From: Bacillota bacterium | GTDB taxonomy: Bacteria > Bacillota > Clostridia > Christensenellales > Aristaeellaceae | Assembly (NCBI GenBank): GCA_023436585.1 | Contig: JAEZIN010000035.1 | Coordinates: 124,001-188,000 of the forward strand | Reading direction: 5' to 3' | DNA: 64,000 nt | In this document: positions 1 through 6,343 of the stretch, piece after piece | How the letters are laid out: every line of letters starts with the position of its first letter | How positions within the stretch are numbered: the stretch's first letter is position 1 | Position numbers and translations under genes: made by a program | Notes under the pieces: generated by a model | Database searches by the model: none | What the model was told of the DNA's origin: nothing | What the model saw: the letters and a program-made list of their open reading frames with translations, nothing else

Positions 1-2
1 TG

Positions 3-86
3 CTCCTTGTGTGGACAGCAGGCTTTTATTTGCTGGCATCTAGGGCTGCGGCCTGCATGTTTTTACGGTCGGGAGGCGGAGTTTGA
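3..86 (+). CDS. C-terminal end of a membrane protein, probably ABC-2 permease (5' end outside window)
   Basis: An open frame runs from the window edge to a TGA at 84-86. Its last 27 residues are hydrophobic (LLVWTAGFYLLASRAAACMF) and end in a short basic tail, as expected for a final membrane helix. The stop overlaps the ATG of the next gene (TGATG), a typical translational coupling between subunits of one complex. Because the next gene looks like an ABC-2 type permease, this is probably its partner permease. The family call is inference from position. Confidence 0.45.
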   Translation, partial: LLVWTAGFYLLASRAAACMFLRSGGGV

Positions 87-805
87 TGAAAGCCATGTTC
101 CTTTCCTTTCAGATGCTTGTAAAGCAGGTGCTGAAGGATGGCATGCTGCTGGCCGCCTGTGTCGGCCCTCTGCTTGCGGCTGCCCTGTTCCGCTTTGGCA
201 TACCTGTCCTGGAAAACCTGCTGTACGGTTACTTTCAAACCGCGCAAATCATACGGCCCTATTATTTGCTCATCGACCTTACGCTGGCATTGATGACGCC
301 TTACCTTTTCTGCTTTGCCGCCGCCATGGTGATGCTTACCGAGTTTGACGAGCACATGGCCGGATACCTGGTGGTAACGCCTATCGGCAGGACGGGATAC
401 CTGCTTTCCCGCCTGATCCTGCCCGCCGCCATCGCTTTTTTAGCTTCCCTGGCGCTGCTTTTGTGCTTTTCCCTCACGCCCTGGCACTTCCCTACCGCCA
501 TAGCCGTCTGCCTTCTTTCCAGCCTCACGTGCGCCGCCGTCGCCCTGCTGTTGTACGCTCTTTCCCACAACCGGGTGGAGGGCATGGCGCTGGGCAAGGC
601 GGCCGGGCTGATGCTGCTGGGGCTGCCGGTGCCCTTCCTGCTCCCGGGGGAGATACAGTATGTCTTCTCCCCGCTGCCCTCTTTCTGGATTGCAAGGTTC
701 GCCCTGTATCCCGGTGCGCTGCCCCTTATGGCGGGGCTTGCAACCTCCCTTATCTGGCTGTACGTTTTGCGGGGCAGGTTTATGCGCAAGCTGGCGGCGG
801 GGTAA
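86..805 (+). CDS. ABC-2 type transporter permease subunit
   Basis: A 239-residue, very hydrophobic protein with about six membrane segments (roughly residues 20-40, 60-85, 105-130, 135-155, 165-190, 205-230) and a basic C-terminus (RGRFMRK). The central part, FDEHMAGYLVVTPIGRTGYL, resembles the cytoplasmic loop of ABC-2 exporters, where substrates such as drugs, lipids or antibiotics leave the cell. Translation probably starts at the ATG at 86, which overlaps the stop of the preceding gene. A TTG at 83 is possible but less likely. The ATPase subunit must lie upstream of the window. The substrate is unknown. Confidence 0.65.
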   Translation: MKAMFLSFQMLVKQVLKDGMLLAACVGPLLAAALFRFGIPVLENLLYGYFQTAQIIRPYYLLIDLTLALMTPYLFCFAAAMVMLTEFDEHMAGYLVVTPIGRTGYLLSRLILPAAIAFLASLALLLCFSLTPWHFPTAIAVCLLSSLTCAAVALLLYALSHNRVEGMALGKAAGLMLLGLPVPFLLPGEIQYVFSPLPSFWIARFALYPGALPLMAGLATSLIWLYVLRGRFMRKLAAG

Positions 806-825
806 GCTGCCGATTATTTTGGCAA

Positions 826-853
826 AAGCCGTCCCGTTTCATAACGGGGTGGC
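826..853 (+). repeat. Degenerate copy of terminator hairpin, left border of repeat family 1 copy 1
   Basis: This stretch can fold into a GC-rich hairpin (GCC-TCCCGTT paired with AACGGGG-GGC) but has no T-tract. It is an imperfect copy of the intact terminator at 1063-1098. The two copies bracket the multi-hairpin element at 854-1057, as if the terminator had been duplicated when the element arrived. Confidence 0.6.
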
Positions 854-1057
854 TCAGACCACAAACAACCCCGGGAGGTATCGGAGGGCCGAAGCCCTCT
901 GATTTTTTATCGCAAACCAGCGACATGTGCGGTGGTTTGCGCAGGAATTTCGAAGAAATTCCTACCTTACCCGAGCAAATGGCCGCAAAATGGCGATGCC
1001 ATTTTGCAATGCAGCGAGGGAAAGAGTTCAACAAAGTGGCATAGCCACTTTGTTGAT
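854..1057 (+). repeat. Multi-hairpin interspersed repeat, family 1, copy 1
   Basis: About 204 bp of non-coding DNA made of five successive short hairpins: GAGGGC/GCCCTC near 884-899, GCAAACC/GGTTTGC near 911-939, GGAATTT/AAATTCC near 943-960, CAAAATGGC/GCCATTTTG near 984-1006, and AACAAAGTGGC/CCACTTTGTT near 1030-1053. A second copy occurs in inverted orientation at 4180-4486. Between the copies the stems are kept while the loops differ, which suggests the folded form matters. It fills most of the gene-free stretch 806-1207. No coding potential is seen. Confidence 0.8.
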
Positions 1058-1062
1058 ACGTT

Positions 1063-1098
1063 AAGCCGTCCCGTTTTGAAAACGGGGACGGCTTTTTT
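1063..1098 (+). terminator. Rho-independent terminator, right border of family 1 copy 1
   Basis: A strong hairpin with stem GCCGTCCCGTTTT/AACGGGGACGGC and a small loop is followed by six T residues. It would end transcription of the exporter genes after passing through the hairpin repeat. A degenerate copy without the T-tract lies at 826-853. Confidence 0.85.
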
Positions 1099-1182
1099 GC
1101 TGCGCCGTGATGCACACAAAAAAACATCCGTAGCCGTCCATTTTGCGTCCAAACAGGGGAGAAATGCGAACGTGTTTTCGCG

Positions 1183-1188
1183 TATAAT
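1183..1188 (+). promoter_or_regulatory. Likely -10 element of the endolysin gene
   Basis: A perfect TATAAT lies 19 bp upstream of the endolysin ATG, followed by the ribosome binding site. No convincing -35 hexamer is seen 17 bp upstream, so the promoter may be weak or need an activator. Confidence 0.45.
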
Positions 1189-1207
1189 GGACGCAGGGGG
1201 GATTTTT

Positions 1208-2062
1208 ATGGACAAGCGGGAGGCCATTGTACAGGCGGTGGAAAGCCGCGTGGGCTGCGGCTACATCTATGGGGCTACAGGCTGGGTGTGCACACAGGCG
1301 CGGCTTGACGCCCAGGCCAAGCAATACCCGGCGTATGCCGAAAAGATTTATTACTACGGCCGCAAATACTGGTTGAACAAAATCTGCTACGACTGTGCGC
1401 AATTGACCCGCCGGGCGGCCAGGGACGCGGGCTACACCTTTGTTTCCGGGGCCAACAGCCAGTGGAACATGGGCCTGTGGGCGCAAAAGGGGACCATCGA
1501 TACGCTTCCCCAGGAGAAGGCCATCTTCCTTTTCATACGGGATGAGAAAACAGGCCGTATGAAGCATGTGGCCATTGCCGTGGGCGGCGGCTTTGAGGTG
1601 GAGGCCAGGGGTCACGCCTACGGTGTAGTGAAGCGCAAAATCGCGGACTGCGCCTTTACCCACTGGGCGCGTCTTGCGGACATCGACGGGGAGGTCAAGG
1701 ACCCGCTCCCGCCCGCATTGAGGCTGGATTCCCGGGGTGAAGCGGTGAAAAGGCTGCAAACGCTGCTCATGTCTGCCGGTTTCCAGCTTTCCAAGTATGG
1801 AGCGGACGGCATCTTCGGCACGGAAACGCAGGCGGCGGTGATTTCCTTCCAGGCGGCCAGGGAGCTTAAGCCCGATGGCATCGCGGGGGAGCAAACATGG
1901 GCGGCGCTCCTCACCGCCAAACCGGAAGAAGGGGAATCAGGCGAGGAAGAGGCTGTCTCGTACCGTGTCGTCATCGGTGATTTGACCATCGTAAAGGCGC
2001 AGGAAATCGCCGCCCGCTACCCCGGCGCGTCGAATTTGACGGAAGGGGGGGAGAGCGTGTGA
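1208..2062 (+). CDS. Endolysin: NlpC/P60-like amidase with C-terminal peptidoglycan-binding domain
   Basis: A 284-residue cell-wall hydrolase. Residues 1-160 form an NlpC/P60-like cysteine peptidase: Cys63 in YDCAQL and His120 in KHVAIAVG fit the catalytic pair. Residues 168-236 are a PG_binding_1 domain (RLDSRGEAVKRLQTLL and DGIFGTETQAAV). There is no signal peptide, as in phage lysins that leave through a holin. The start at 1208 has a good ribosome binding site (CAGGGGGG). The next gene overlaps the stop, and a holin gene follows, so this is the first gene of a lysis cassette. No phage structural genes are near, so the cassette is either a remnant or domesticated. Confidence 0.85.
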   Translation: MDKREAIVQAVESRVGCGYIYGATGWVCTQARLDAQAKQYPAYAEKIYYYGRKYWLNKICYDCAQLTRRAARDAGYTFVSGANSQWNMGLWAQKGTIDTLPQEKAIFLFIRDEKTGRMKHVAIAVGGGFEVEARGHAYGVVKRKIADCAFTHWARLADIDGEVKDPLPPALRLDSRGEAVKRLQTLLMSAGFQLSKYGADGIFGTETQAAVISFQAARELKPDGIAGEQTWAALLTAKPEEGESGEEEAVSYRVVIGDLTIVKAQEIAARYPGASNLTEGGESV

Positions 2063-2346
2063 CGTTTGCCGAGGGCACCGCCCTGATCATGGCCATGCTG
2101 GCCGCGCTGTCGCTTTTGCTGGCCATGAGCCGCAACCGGCGCCAGGATATATCCGCCGACGCCCAGGTGAAAAGCGACCTAGGCTACATCAAGAACCGCA
2201 TCGATGAAATGGTCATCGACCAGAAGGCCATGAACCAAAACATGGGCGAGCTGAACGCCCGCGTCGCCAGGTGCGAGGAGAGCGCAAAGCAGGCCCACAA
2301 GCGCATCGATGGGCACCTGGCGGGCCATCCGCCCGGCGGGGAATGA
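2059..2346 (+). CDS. XhlA-like lysis accessory membrane protein
   Basis: A 95-residue protein with one N-terminal membrane segment (about residues 7-24), then a charged helix likely to form a coiled coil (residues 36-80, VKSDLGYIKNRIDEMV), and a Gly/Pro-rich tail. This resembles the XhlA/hemolysin and Rz-like accessory proteins that accompany holins, although those usually carry the membrane segment at the C-terminus. The GTG start at 2059 overlaps the TGA of the endolysin gene, with GGAAGGGGGG as ribosome binding site, so translation is coupled. The role in lysis is inferred from context. Confidence 0.6.
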   Translation: MTFAEGTALIMAMLAALSLLLAMSRNRRQDISADAQVKSDLGYIKNRIDEMVIDQKAMNQNMGELNARVARCEESAKQAHKRIDGHLAGHPPGGE

Positions 2347-2435
2347 ACGCCATGGCGGGAAGGGGGCGATAAAAAAGCACAGATGGAACAGGCACAAAGG
2401 ATAGGGAAGGAATGCGGGAAATACCTCAGATGGCA

Positions 2436-2535
2436 AACCGTTTCCCGCCCCGGGAATACAATGGTAATGCGGGATGGTTTCCCGCGATGAACTCCTCCAG
2501 CAGACATCCCTTTACAAACGAAAGGAGATATCCTC
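2436..2535 (+). promoter_or_regulatory. Leader of the holin gene (hairpin plus conserved box), also present at 3832-3941
   Basis: This stretch contains a TACAAT (-10-like, 2457-2462), a hairpin GCGGGA/TCCCGC, a conserved box beginning GATGAACTC, and the holin ribosome binding site (GAAAGGAGA). Nearly the same arrangement recurs about 1.4 kb downstream without a holin gene. The conservation of hairpin, box and ribosome binding site suggests a functional leader, for example one that limits holin expression. The regulatory role is inference. Confidence 0.5.
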
Positions 2536-2733
2536 ATGGCGCAAAGCAGATGGAAATCCAAGGTGGTGTGGGCCTCTATTCTGGCCACTGTACTGACGTT
2601 GCTGGGCAACCTCGGCCTGTATGAGGCCATTGGCGTCACCCAGGAGCCGCTGCAGCATGTGGTGGATGCCATCCTGGCCCTGTTGGTGGCCTTTGGTGTC
2701 CTGAACAACCCTACGGATGCAAGGCATTTTTAG
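2536..2733 (+). CDS. Small phage-type holin
   Basis: A 65-residue protein with a basic start (MAQSRWKSK) and two hydrophobic segments (about residues 10-28 and 38-57), ending in LNNPTDARHF. Length, two-helix topology and the NNPTD ending fit small holins of the phi-LC3-like group, which form membrane pores that let an endolysin reach the wall. The ribosome binding site AAAGGAGA is well placed. It lies 190 bp after the XhlA-like gene, behind its own leader, and is followed by a terminator. Confidence 0.7.
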   Translation: MAQSRWKSKVVWASILATVLTLLGNLGLYEAIGVTQEPLQHVVDAILALLVAFGVLNNPTDARHF

Positions 2734-2751
2734 CATACAGCCAACAGGCGG

Positions 2752-2783
2752 CCCGCGAAAGGCATTCCCTTTCGCGGGTTTTT
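2752..2783 (+). terminator. Rho-independent terminator of the lysis cassette
   Basis: A perfect hairpin CCCGCGAAAGG/CCTTTCGCGGG with a five-base loop is followed by TTTTT. It closes the lysis cassette 18 bp after the holin stop. Confidence 0.9.
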
Positions 2784-2832
2784 CCTTTTATCCGGTGCTA
2801 TTTACGCAAACCGCGCCTGTGTTCCGCCATAC

Positions 2833-3765
2833 TTACTCCATAAGCATTTCCCATTGCTTAAGCGGTTCCTTCATTTCTTCTCCGTCGGCGTAGTGGAGCA
2901 TCAGGCGGGGGATTATCTTCAGTATGTACGCGTAGTCTCCGCCCAGCCCGCTGGCGGCAATCAGCGTCGCGGCCTTCTTGTGCTTGCCGCTGATGAATTC
3001 CGCCGACGCTTCCACTCCATGAAGAAAGGCTGCGATGCCCGGCGCCTTTTTGTCAAACGTCGCGTTGCTTGTCACCACCATGCAGCCCGCCGGCGGCGGC
3101 GTCCCCATCAGTGGTGTCCATTGGCTGGCCAGGTTGAAGCAGCTGCGGTAATGGTTGTTTTGTAATAGCACGGCGGCGCATTCTCCGGGGGGCAGGAGCA
3201 TGATGTCAAAATCCCCGCGCCTGGCCGCGTTAAGCAAAGCGGCGCCGTCCAGATACGTGTACTGGACAAAGATGCCCGCGCGGGTAATCATCAGGTCTAG
3301 CATGCGCATCTCCGGCAGGCTTTTTACGGATTCGGGCAGGATTACGGTCCGCCCGTCAAGATCGGTTAGCGCGGAAGCCGTGCCGCCGTTTTGTACGGCG
3401 GTAAGGTTTAAAAAAGCCGTTATGGCCACTACGGAGCATTTGCCTGTATCCAGCCCGCTAAAGTACTGCGCGGGCAGTATGGCCGCGTCCAGCTCTCCGC
3501 TGTTCAGGCCGGCGAGCAGCGCGGGGTACCCATCCAGTACCGTTACGTTGTATTTGGGATCGCCGCTGCCCAGTTCGGCGAACGCGCAGTAGGCGTTGGG
3601 CTCCCGAACCACGCCGATTCTGGCCGAATCATCCGCCTGGCCGTTTTGGCCCAGGCTGCCCGCCGCGAGGAGAGCGGCCAACAGGAAAAGAAGCGGGATG
3701 GCCGCCTTTTTTTTCAAAGCCGCCCCGGCCGCTTTGCGCAATGCGCCGGCGATTTTTTCAAGCAT
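2833..3765 (-). CDS. Orphan NMT1/SsuA-type ABC substrate-binding protein
   Basis: A 310-residue exported protein. Residues 20-40 form a hydrophobic signal or anchor after a basic N-terminus. The mature part has the NMT1/SsuA-like pattern (RIGVVREPNAY, LNSGELDAAILP, LTDLDGRTVILPESVKSLPEM, DGAALLNAARRGDFDIMLLP), typical of binding proteins for nitrate, sulfonates, thiamine precursors or similar small molecules. No lipobox cysteine follows the hydrophobic stretch. No permease or ATPase gene is adjacent, which is unusual. The ribosome binding site GAGAGG precedes the ATG. The ligand cannot be told. Confidence 0.75.
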   Translation of the reverse strand: MLEKIAGALRKAAGAALKKKAAIPLLFLLAALLAAGSLGQNGQADDSARIGVVREPNAYCAFAELGSGDPKYNVTVLDGYPALLAGLNSGELDAAILPAQYFSGLDTGKCSVVAITAFLNLTAVQNGGTASALTDLDGRTVILPESVKSLPEMRMLDLMITRAGIFVQYTYLDGAALLNAARRGDFDIMLLPPGECAAVLLQNNHYRSCFNLASQWTPLMGTPPPAGCMVVTSNATFDKKAPGIAAFLHGVEASAEFISGKHKKAATLIAASGLGGDYAYILKIIPRLMLHYADGEEMKEPLKQWEMLME

Positions 3766-3831
3766 CGTGCTGCCTCTCGTGCGTGCCGCATCCCAAGCGG
3801 CGAAATTTGTAAAAACCTTTTGTGGGGGCGG

Positions 3832-3941
3832 TAATGGCGAAAACTATTTTGCCGGCCCGGAATAGTATGATAGTGCGGGGCTGTTCCCGCGATGAACTCA
3901 TCCGCAGACATCATCCCCATACCAACGAAAGGAGAACCCTC
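3832..3941 (+). promoter_or_regulatory. Second copy of the holin leader, without a holin gene
   Basis: This region repeats the order seen at 2436-2535: a -10-like TAGTAT, a hairpin GCGGGG/TCCCGC, the box starting GATGAACTC, and a strong ribosome binding site (GAAAGGAGA) before ATG. What follows is only an 11-codon frame. Either the gene behind it was lost or the leader itself was copied here. Confidence 0.55.
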
Positions 3942-3977
3942 ATGATGCCGGGCTGCCGGCAGCCCGAGGCGGTGTGA
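3942..3977 (+). CDS. Possible 11-codon micro-ORF behind the duplicated leader
   Basis: ATG ATG at 3942, with a well-spaced GAAAGGAGA ribosome binding site, opens a frame coding MMPGCRQPEAV and a TGA. The coding DNA contains a small hairpin (GGGCTGCC/GGCAGCCC). The good ribosome binding site is inherited from the duplicated holin leader, so this may be a broken gene rather than a functional peptide. Nothing recognisable is coded between 3978 and 4145. Confidence 0.3.
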   Translation: MMPGCRQPEAV

Positions 3978-4145
3978 CATTAAGGCCCCGCTGCCCCGCC
4001 TACCCTTTTGACAGCCTTTGCCTTAACCGCCTCCGCCCCAAGCCGCCGCAGCATATAACGGGCACGCGACGTTTCTCCAGAAGACTTCCGGAATCCGGAC
4101 AACGTTGCAGTTGCGAAGCATTCTTGAGCATATATCCATCAGATA

Positions 4146-4179
4146 AGGAACCCGGCTTGCCGGGTTCCTCTTTATATCA
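4146..4179 (+). repeat. 34-bp hairpin direct repeat, left copy, bordering family 1 copy 2
   Basis: This segment contains the hairpin GAACCCGGC/GCCGGGTTC followed by CTCTTTATATCA, a weak terminator in plus orientation. It is identical over 34 bp to 4487-4520. The two copies bracket the multi-hairpin element. Confidence 0.9.
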
Positions 4180-4486
4180 ACAAAGTGGCTATCGCCACTT
4201 TGTTGAGCTTTTCCCTCGCTGCACTGCAAAATGGCGTAGCCATTTTGCGGCCGTTTGCTCGGGCATGGAAGGAATTTTTTCAAAATTCCAGCGCAAACCT
4301 CCGCACATGTCGCTGGTTTGCGATCTAAAATCAGAGGGCTCCGTAGCCTCGACCCCGCCTGTGGCGGATAAGGAAGAGGCGGAGGAGGCTGGCGAAACAA
4401 GCAATGCGAACGGCAGTGAGCAGTGCGCCGATTGAGCCAGATGGAAAACGGCCCTCCGATGCCTCCCGGGGTTTTTTGATGGTCTG
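4180..4486 (-). repeat. Multi-hairpin interspersed repeat, family 1, copy 2, interrupted by a 110-bp insert
   Basis: Read on the minus strand this matches the element at 854-1057 from end to end: the same five hairpins in the same order, with altered loops (for example CAAAATGGC-tac-GCCATTTTG here against a gat loop in copy 1). The hairpin nearest 4486 is split at its loop by an extra 110 bp (4340-4449). Without that insert the element is about 197 bp, close to copy 1. Perfect 34-bp direct repeats containing a terminator-like hairpin border it. Confidence 0.85.
4340..4449 (+). repeat. 110-bp structured insert A (nested in family 1 copy 2)
   Basis: This piece is absent from family 1 copy 1 and separates the two arms of a hairpin. 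It shares its start (TCCG then CGACCCCGCCTGTGGCGG), its length and several internal words with the insert at 32541-32650, which sits in a hairpin loop of a different repeat. It can fold as a long stem: CTCC plus GCCTC pair with GAGGC plus GGAG around an inner CCGCC-tgt-GGCGG hairpin. The other insert has ACCCC/GGGGT at the same stem positions, so pairing is preserved by compensatory changes. Confidence 0.7.
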
Positions 4487-4520
4487 AGGAACCCGGCTTG
4501 CCGGGTTCCTCTTTATATCA
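4487..4520 (+). repeat. 34-bp hairpin direct repeat, right copy
   Basis: Identical over 34 bp to 4146-4179. It ends 8 bp from the stop codon of the minus-strand membrane protein gene at 4529, so it may also act as that gene's 3' end, although the clearer T-rich side faces the plus strand. Confidence 0.9.
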
Positions 4521-4528
4521 CTTCTTCC

Positions 4529-5224
4529 TTAGGCGCTCCGCGATAACACATCCGGCCGGACCGCAATCGGGAGCAGGGCTGATGCCGGCTTGCCCTCCAG
4601 GCTTCTTTGCCTGGCTATGGCGATGACCGAAAGCAGCAGCGATACGGAGGCGAACAGGTAGGTCATGTTGCCCCAGGGAATGCGGTGAAAGCCCGTGGCC
4701 TGGTTGTACACTTCCACACCCAGGGAAACGGCCCCGTTTAAAAGGATCATGGCGGCCAGCGGCTTTATGGCCCTGTCCGTGCTGCCCAGGTAGGTGGCAA
4801 GCATGACTAAGGATACCACCATAATGGCTATGACCGCAAGATGGAGCAATACAAGAACCGGATACCTGTCCCACAGGGAGGCATAAATCCCAAAGCCGGA
4901 AACCAGCACATTGGGCAGCAGCAAAAAATCCGATACAAAGGAAACCGCCCATAGGGCGGCGGGAAGGATCAGCCATTCCGGCCTGCGCAGTGTGCATACC
5001 GCTGTGAGCAGGGCCAGCAGGAGCATGGGCAGGATCGGCTCATACACGCAAAAAAGAAGGAAACCATAAACCGCCGAAAACACATTTTTCGGTTGGTAAA
5101 TGCCGTTATGCCAAAGCCCGTAGGTATGAAGCGCGTTTGCCGCCGCGCAGGCGGCTGCCAGCGATGCCAGGGCGGATGACCAGATGACGAGCCGCGTTTG
5201 CCGGTGGGGGGCGGAAGGAGCCAT
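4529..5224 (-). CDS. Polytopic membrane protein of unknown function
   Basis: A 231-residue protein with about six membrane segments (roughly residues 12-32, 45-75, 82-102, 122-147, 155-175, 185-205) and a basic cytoplasmic tail. No transporter or enzyme motif is recognised. A consensus SigA promoter (5291-5319) lies upstream and a ribosome binding site (AAAGGGAG) precedes the ATG at 5224. It is a single-gene unit. Function unknown. Confidence 0.65.
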   Translation of the reverse strand: MAPSAPHRQTRLVIWSSALASLAAACAAANALHTYGLWHNGIYQPKNVFSAVYGFLLFCVYEPILPMLLLALLTAVCTLRRPEWLILPAALWAVSFVSDFLLLPNVLVSGFGIYASLWDRYPVLVLLHLAVIAIMVVSLVMLATYLGSTDRAIKPLAAMILLNGAVSLGVEVYNQATGFHRIPWGNMTYLFASVSLLLSVIAIARQRSLEGKPASALLPIAVRPDVLSRSA

Positions 5225-5290
5225 GGGGACAGCATCTCCCTTTATATACCGTTTGTGGTGTATATTTGTGCATTGCCCATGTTTTTCCTG

Positions 5291-5319
5291 ATAATATCAT
5301 CCCTTCTCCCGCTTGTCAA
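5291..5319 (-). promoter_or_regulatory. Consensus SigA promoter of the 4529-5224 gene
   Basis: On the minus strand TTGACA (5314-5319) and TATTAT (5291-5296) are separated by exactly 17 bp. This is close to the ideal housekeeping promoter and points at the membrane protein gene starting at 5224. Confidence 0.8.
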
Positions 5320-5340
5320 CCGCGCCTGAACTGCCCGCAT

Positions 5341-5374
5341 AAAAATAGCCCCGCCAAACAAAGCCGGGCGGGGC
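5341..5374 (-). terminator. Rho-independent terminator, probably of a minus-strand RNA
   Basis: A hairpin with perfect 8-bp arms GCCCCGCC/GGCGGGGC is followed on the minus strand by TATTTTTAT, and on the plus strand by CTTTT. No protein gene ends here on either strand, so it most likely ends a non-coding transcript from the 5380-5660 region. Confidence 0.65.
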
Positions 5375-5655
5375 CTTTTGCGTGCGTGTTCTTCCTGATA
5401 GCATGTTGGTTTGCGTGATCTGAAGGCGCCAGCGGCCTTGGCATAGACAAAAAAGCGGCTGGCAGGAATCGGGCAGAGCCAATGCTGCCGGGATGCAGTG
5501 ATTCCTGCAGCCGCAGGCCATCCGGCGGCCAGGCCGTGGGAGGGAGGCCGCCAAGGCTTGGCTCGCGTCCCCCGGGATCCGTCACGGCTCCCAAGGCCCG
5601 CGGCGCTAGGCCCAGGCATGGTCCTGCCCCTCCACTTCATTTTATACCGGCCGCA
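5341..5655 (-). ncRNA. Candidate structured non-coding RNA (unassigned)
   Basis: About 310 bp of GC-rich DNA without a credible gene. Read on the minus strand it starts just after TATAAA, contains strong self-complementary pieces (CAGGAATC with GATTCCTG around 5469-5513; GGCGGCC with GGCCGCC around 5523-5552), and ends at a terminator. Short frames on both strands are low-complexity Pro/Arg/Gly shadows. The diagnostic motifs of RNase P RNA, tmRNA and SRP RNA were looked for and not found. A 6S-like or cis-regulatory RNA remains possible. Confidence 0.3.
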
Positions 5656-5770
5656 AAAAAGGGTGTTTCCACGGGCTGTCCGACGGCAAAGCAGCTTTTG
5701 TGCCGGCAATTTTGTAACGGCGGAATAATTCGCGCGCCGCTTTCCAAACTAAACACAGGAGGCGGTTGAC

Positions 5771-6238
5771 ATGGGCATTACATTTACCCAGAAGGAAAAC
5801 ATGCTTTTGAGTGACCTGAAAAACCATGAACAGATTTGCATTCAAAAATACCAGTCCTACGCAAACCAGGCTCAGGATCCGGAGCTTAAACAAATGCTTC
5901 AAACCTACGCGGGGCAGGAGCAGCAGCATCTGGATACCCTGAACCAGATTTCCACCGGCCAGGTGCCCAACATGCAGCAGCAGAACAAGAGCCAGCAGGG
6001 CCAGCAGAACATGCAGCCAAATACGCAGCCCGGCATGGCCAATCAAAACGACGCGGCCCTTTGTAATGACCTTTTAATGACCGAGAAGTACGTTTCCAAC
6101 GCCTATAACACGGCGATCTTTGAGTTCCGGGATACCAACGTACGCCAGGCGCTCAACCACATCCAAAAGGAAGAGCAGCAGCACGGCGAGGGCATTTTCA
6201 ATTACATGCAGAAAAAGGGCATGTACAAGGTACAGTAA
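5771..6238 (+). CDS. CotF-family spore coat protein
   Basis: A 155-residue protein with two ferritin-like helical halves: residues 5-66 (LLSDLKNHEQICIQKYQSYA and AGQEQQHLDTLNQI) and 94-152 (LCNDLLMTEKYVSNAYNTAI, then QKEEQQHGEGIFNYMQ). A Gln/Asn-rich linker (residues 67-90) joins them. This is the layout of CotF-like spore coat proteins of Bacillus and Clostridia, which assemble into the spore coat. ATG at 5771 follows a strong AGGAGG. A terminator lies 23 bp after the stop, so it is a single-gene unit. It is the best evidence that the organism sporulates. Confidence 0.85.
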   Translation: MGITFTQKENMLLSDLKNHEQICIQKYQSYANQAQDPELKQMLQTYAGQEQQHLDTLNQISTGQVPNMQQQNKSQQGQQNMQPNTQPGMANQNDAALCNDLLMTEKYVSNAYNTAIFEFRDTNVRQALNHIQKEEQQHGEGIFNYMQKKGMYKVQ

Positions 6239-6260
6239 ACGCACAGGAACAAAATAGTGT

Positions 6261-6296
6261 CGGGGAACGCGGAGAAACGTCTGTGTTCCCTTTTTT
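6261..6296 (+). terminator. Terminator of the coat protein gene
   Basis: An imperfect hairpin with GGGAAC paired to GTTCCC is followed by TTTTTT, 23 bp after the coat protein stop. Confidence 0.75.
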
Positions 6297-6305
6297 GATG
6301 CGATT

Positions 6306-6314
6306 TGCTATAAT
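6306..6314 (+). promoter_or_regulatory. Extended -10 promoter of the GtrA gene
   Basis: TGCTATAAT is an extended -10 element (TGn plus perfect TATAAT) 30 bp upstream of the GtrA start. A clear -35 is not seen, as is usual for extended -10 promoters. Confidence 0.6.
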
Positions 6315-6343
6315 GCGGGGAGTGTATATAAAGGAGACTACTT

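Noticed and set aside
1208..2783. An integrated prophage.
   Set aside because: Only lysis genes are present. No capsid, portal, tail, terminase, integrase or attachment sites are seen within the window.
4146..4520. A classical insertion sequence with target-site duplication.
   Set aside because: There is no transposase, the element is only ~200-300 bp without terminal inverted repeats, and a 34-bp duplication containing a hairpin does not fit known IS families.
5341..5655. RNase P RNA, tmRNA or SRP RNA.
   Set aside because: The conserved RNase P core, the tmRNA tRNA-like ends with GTTCRA, and the SRP GGAAGNNAGCA-type loop were sought on both strands and not found.
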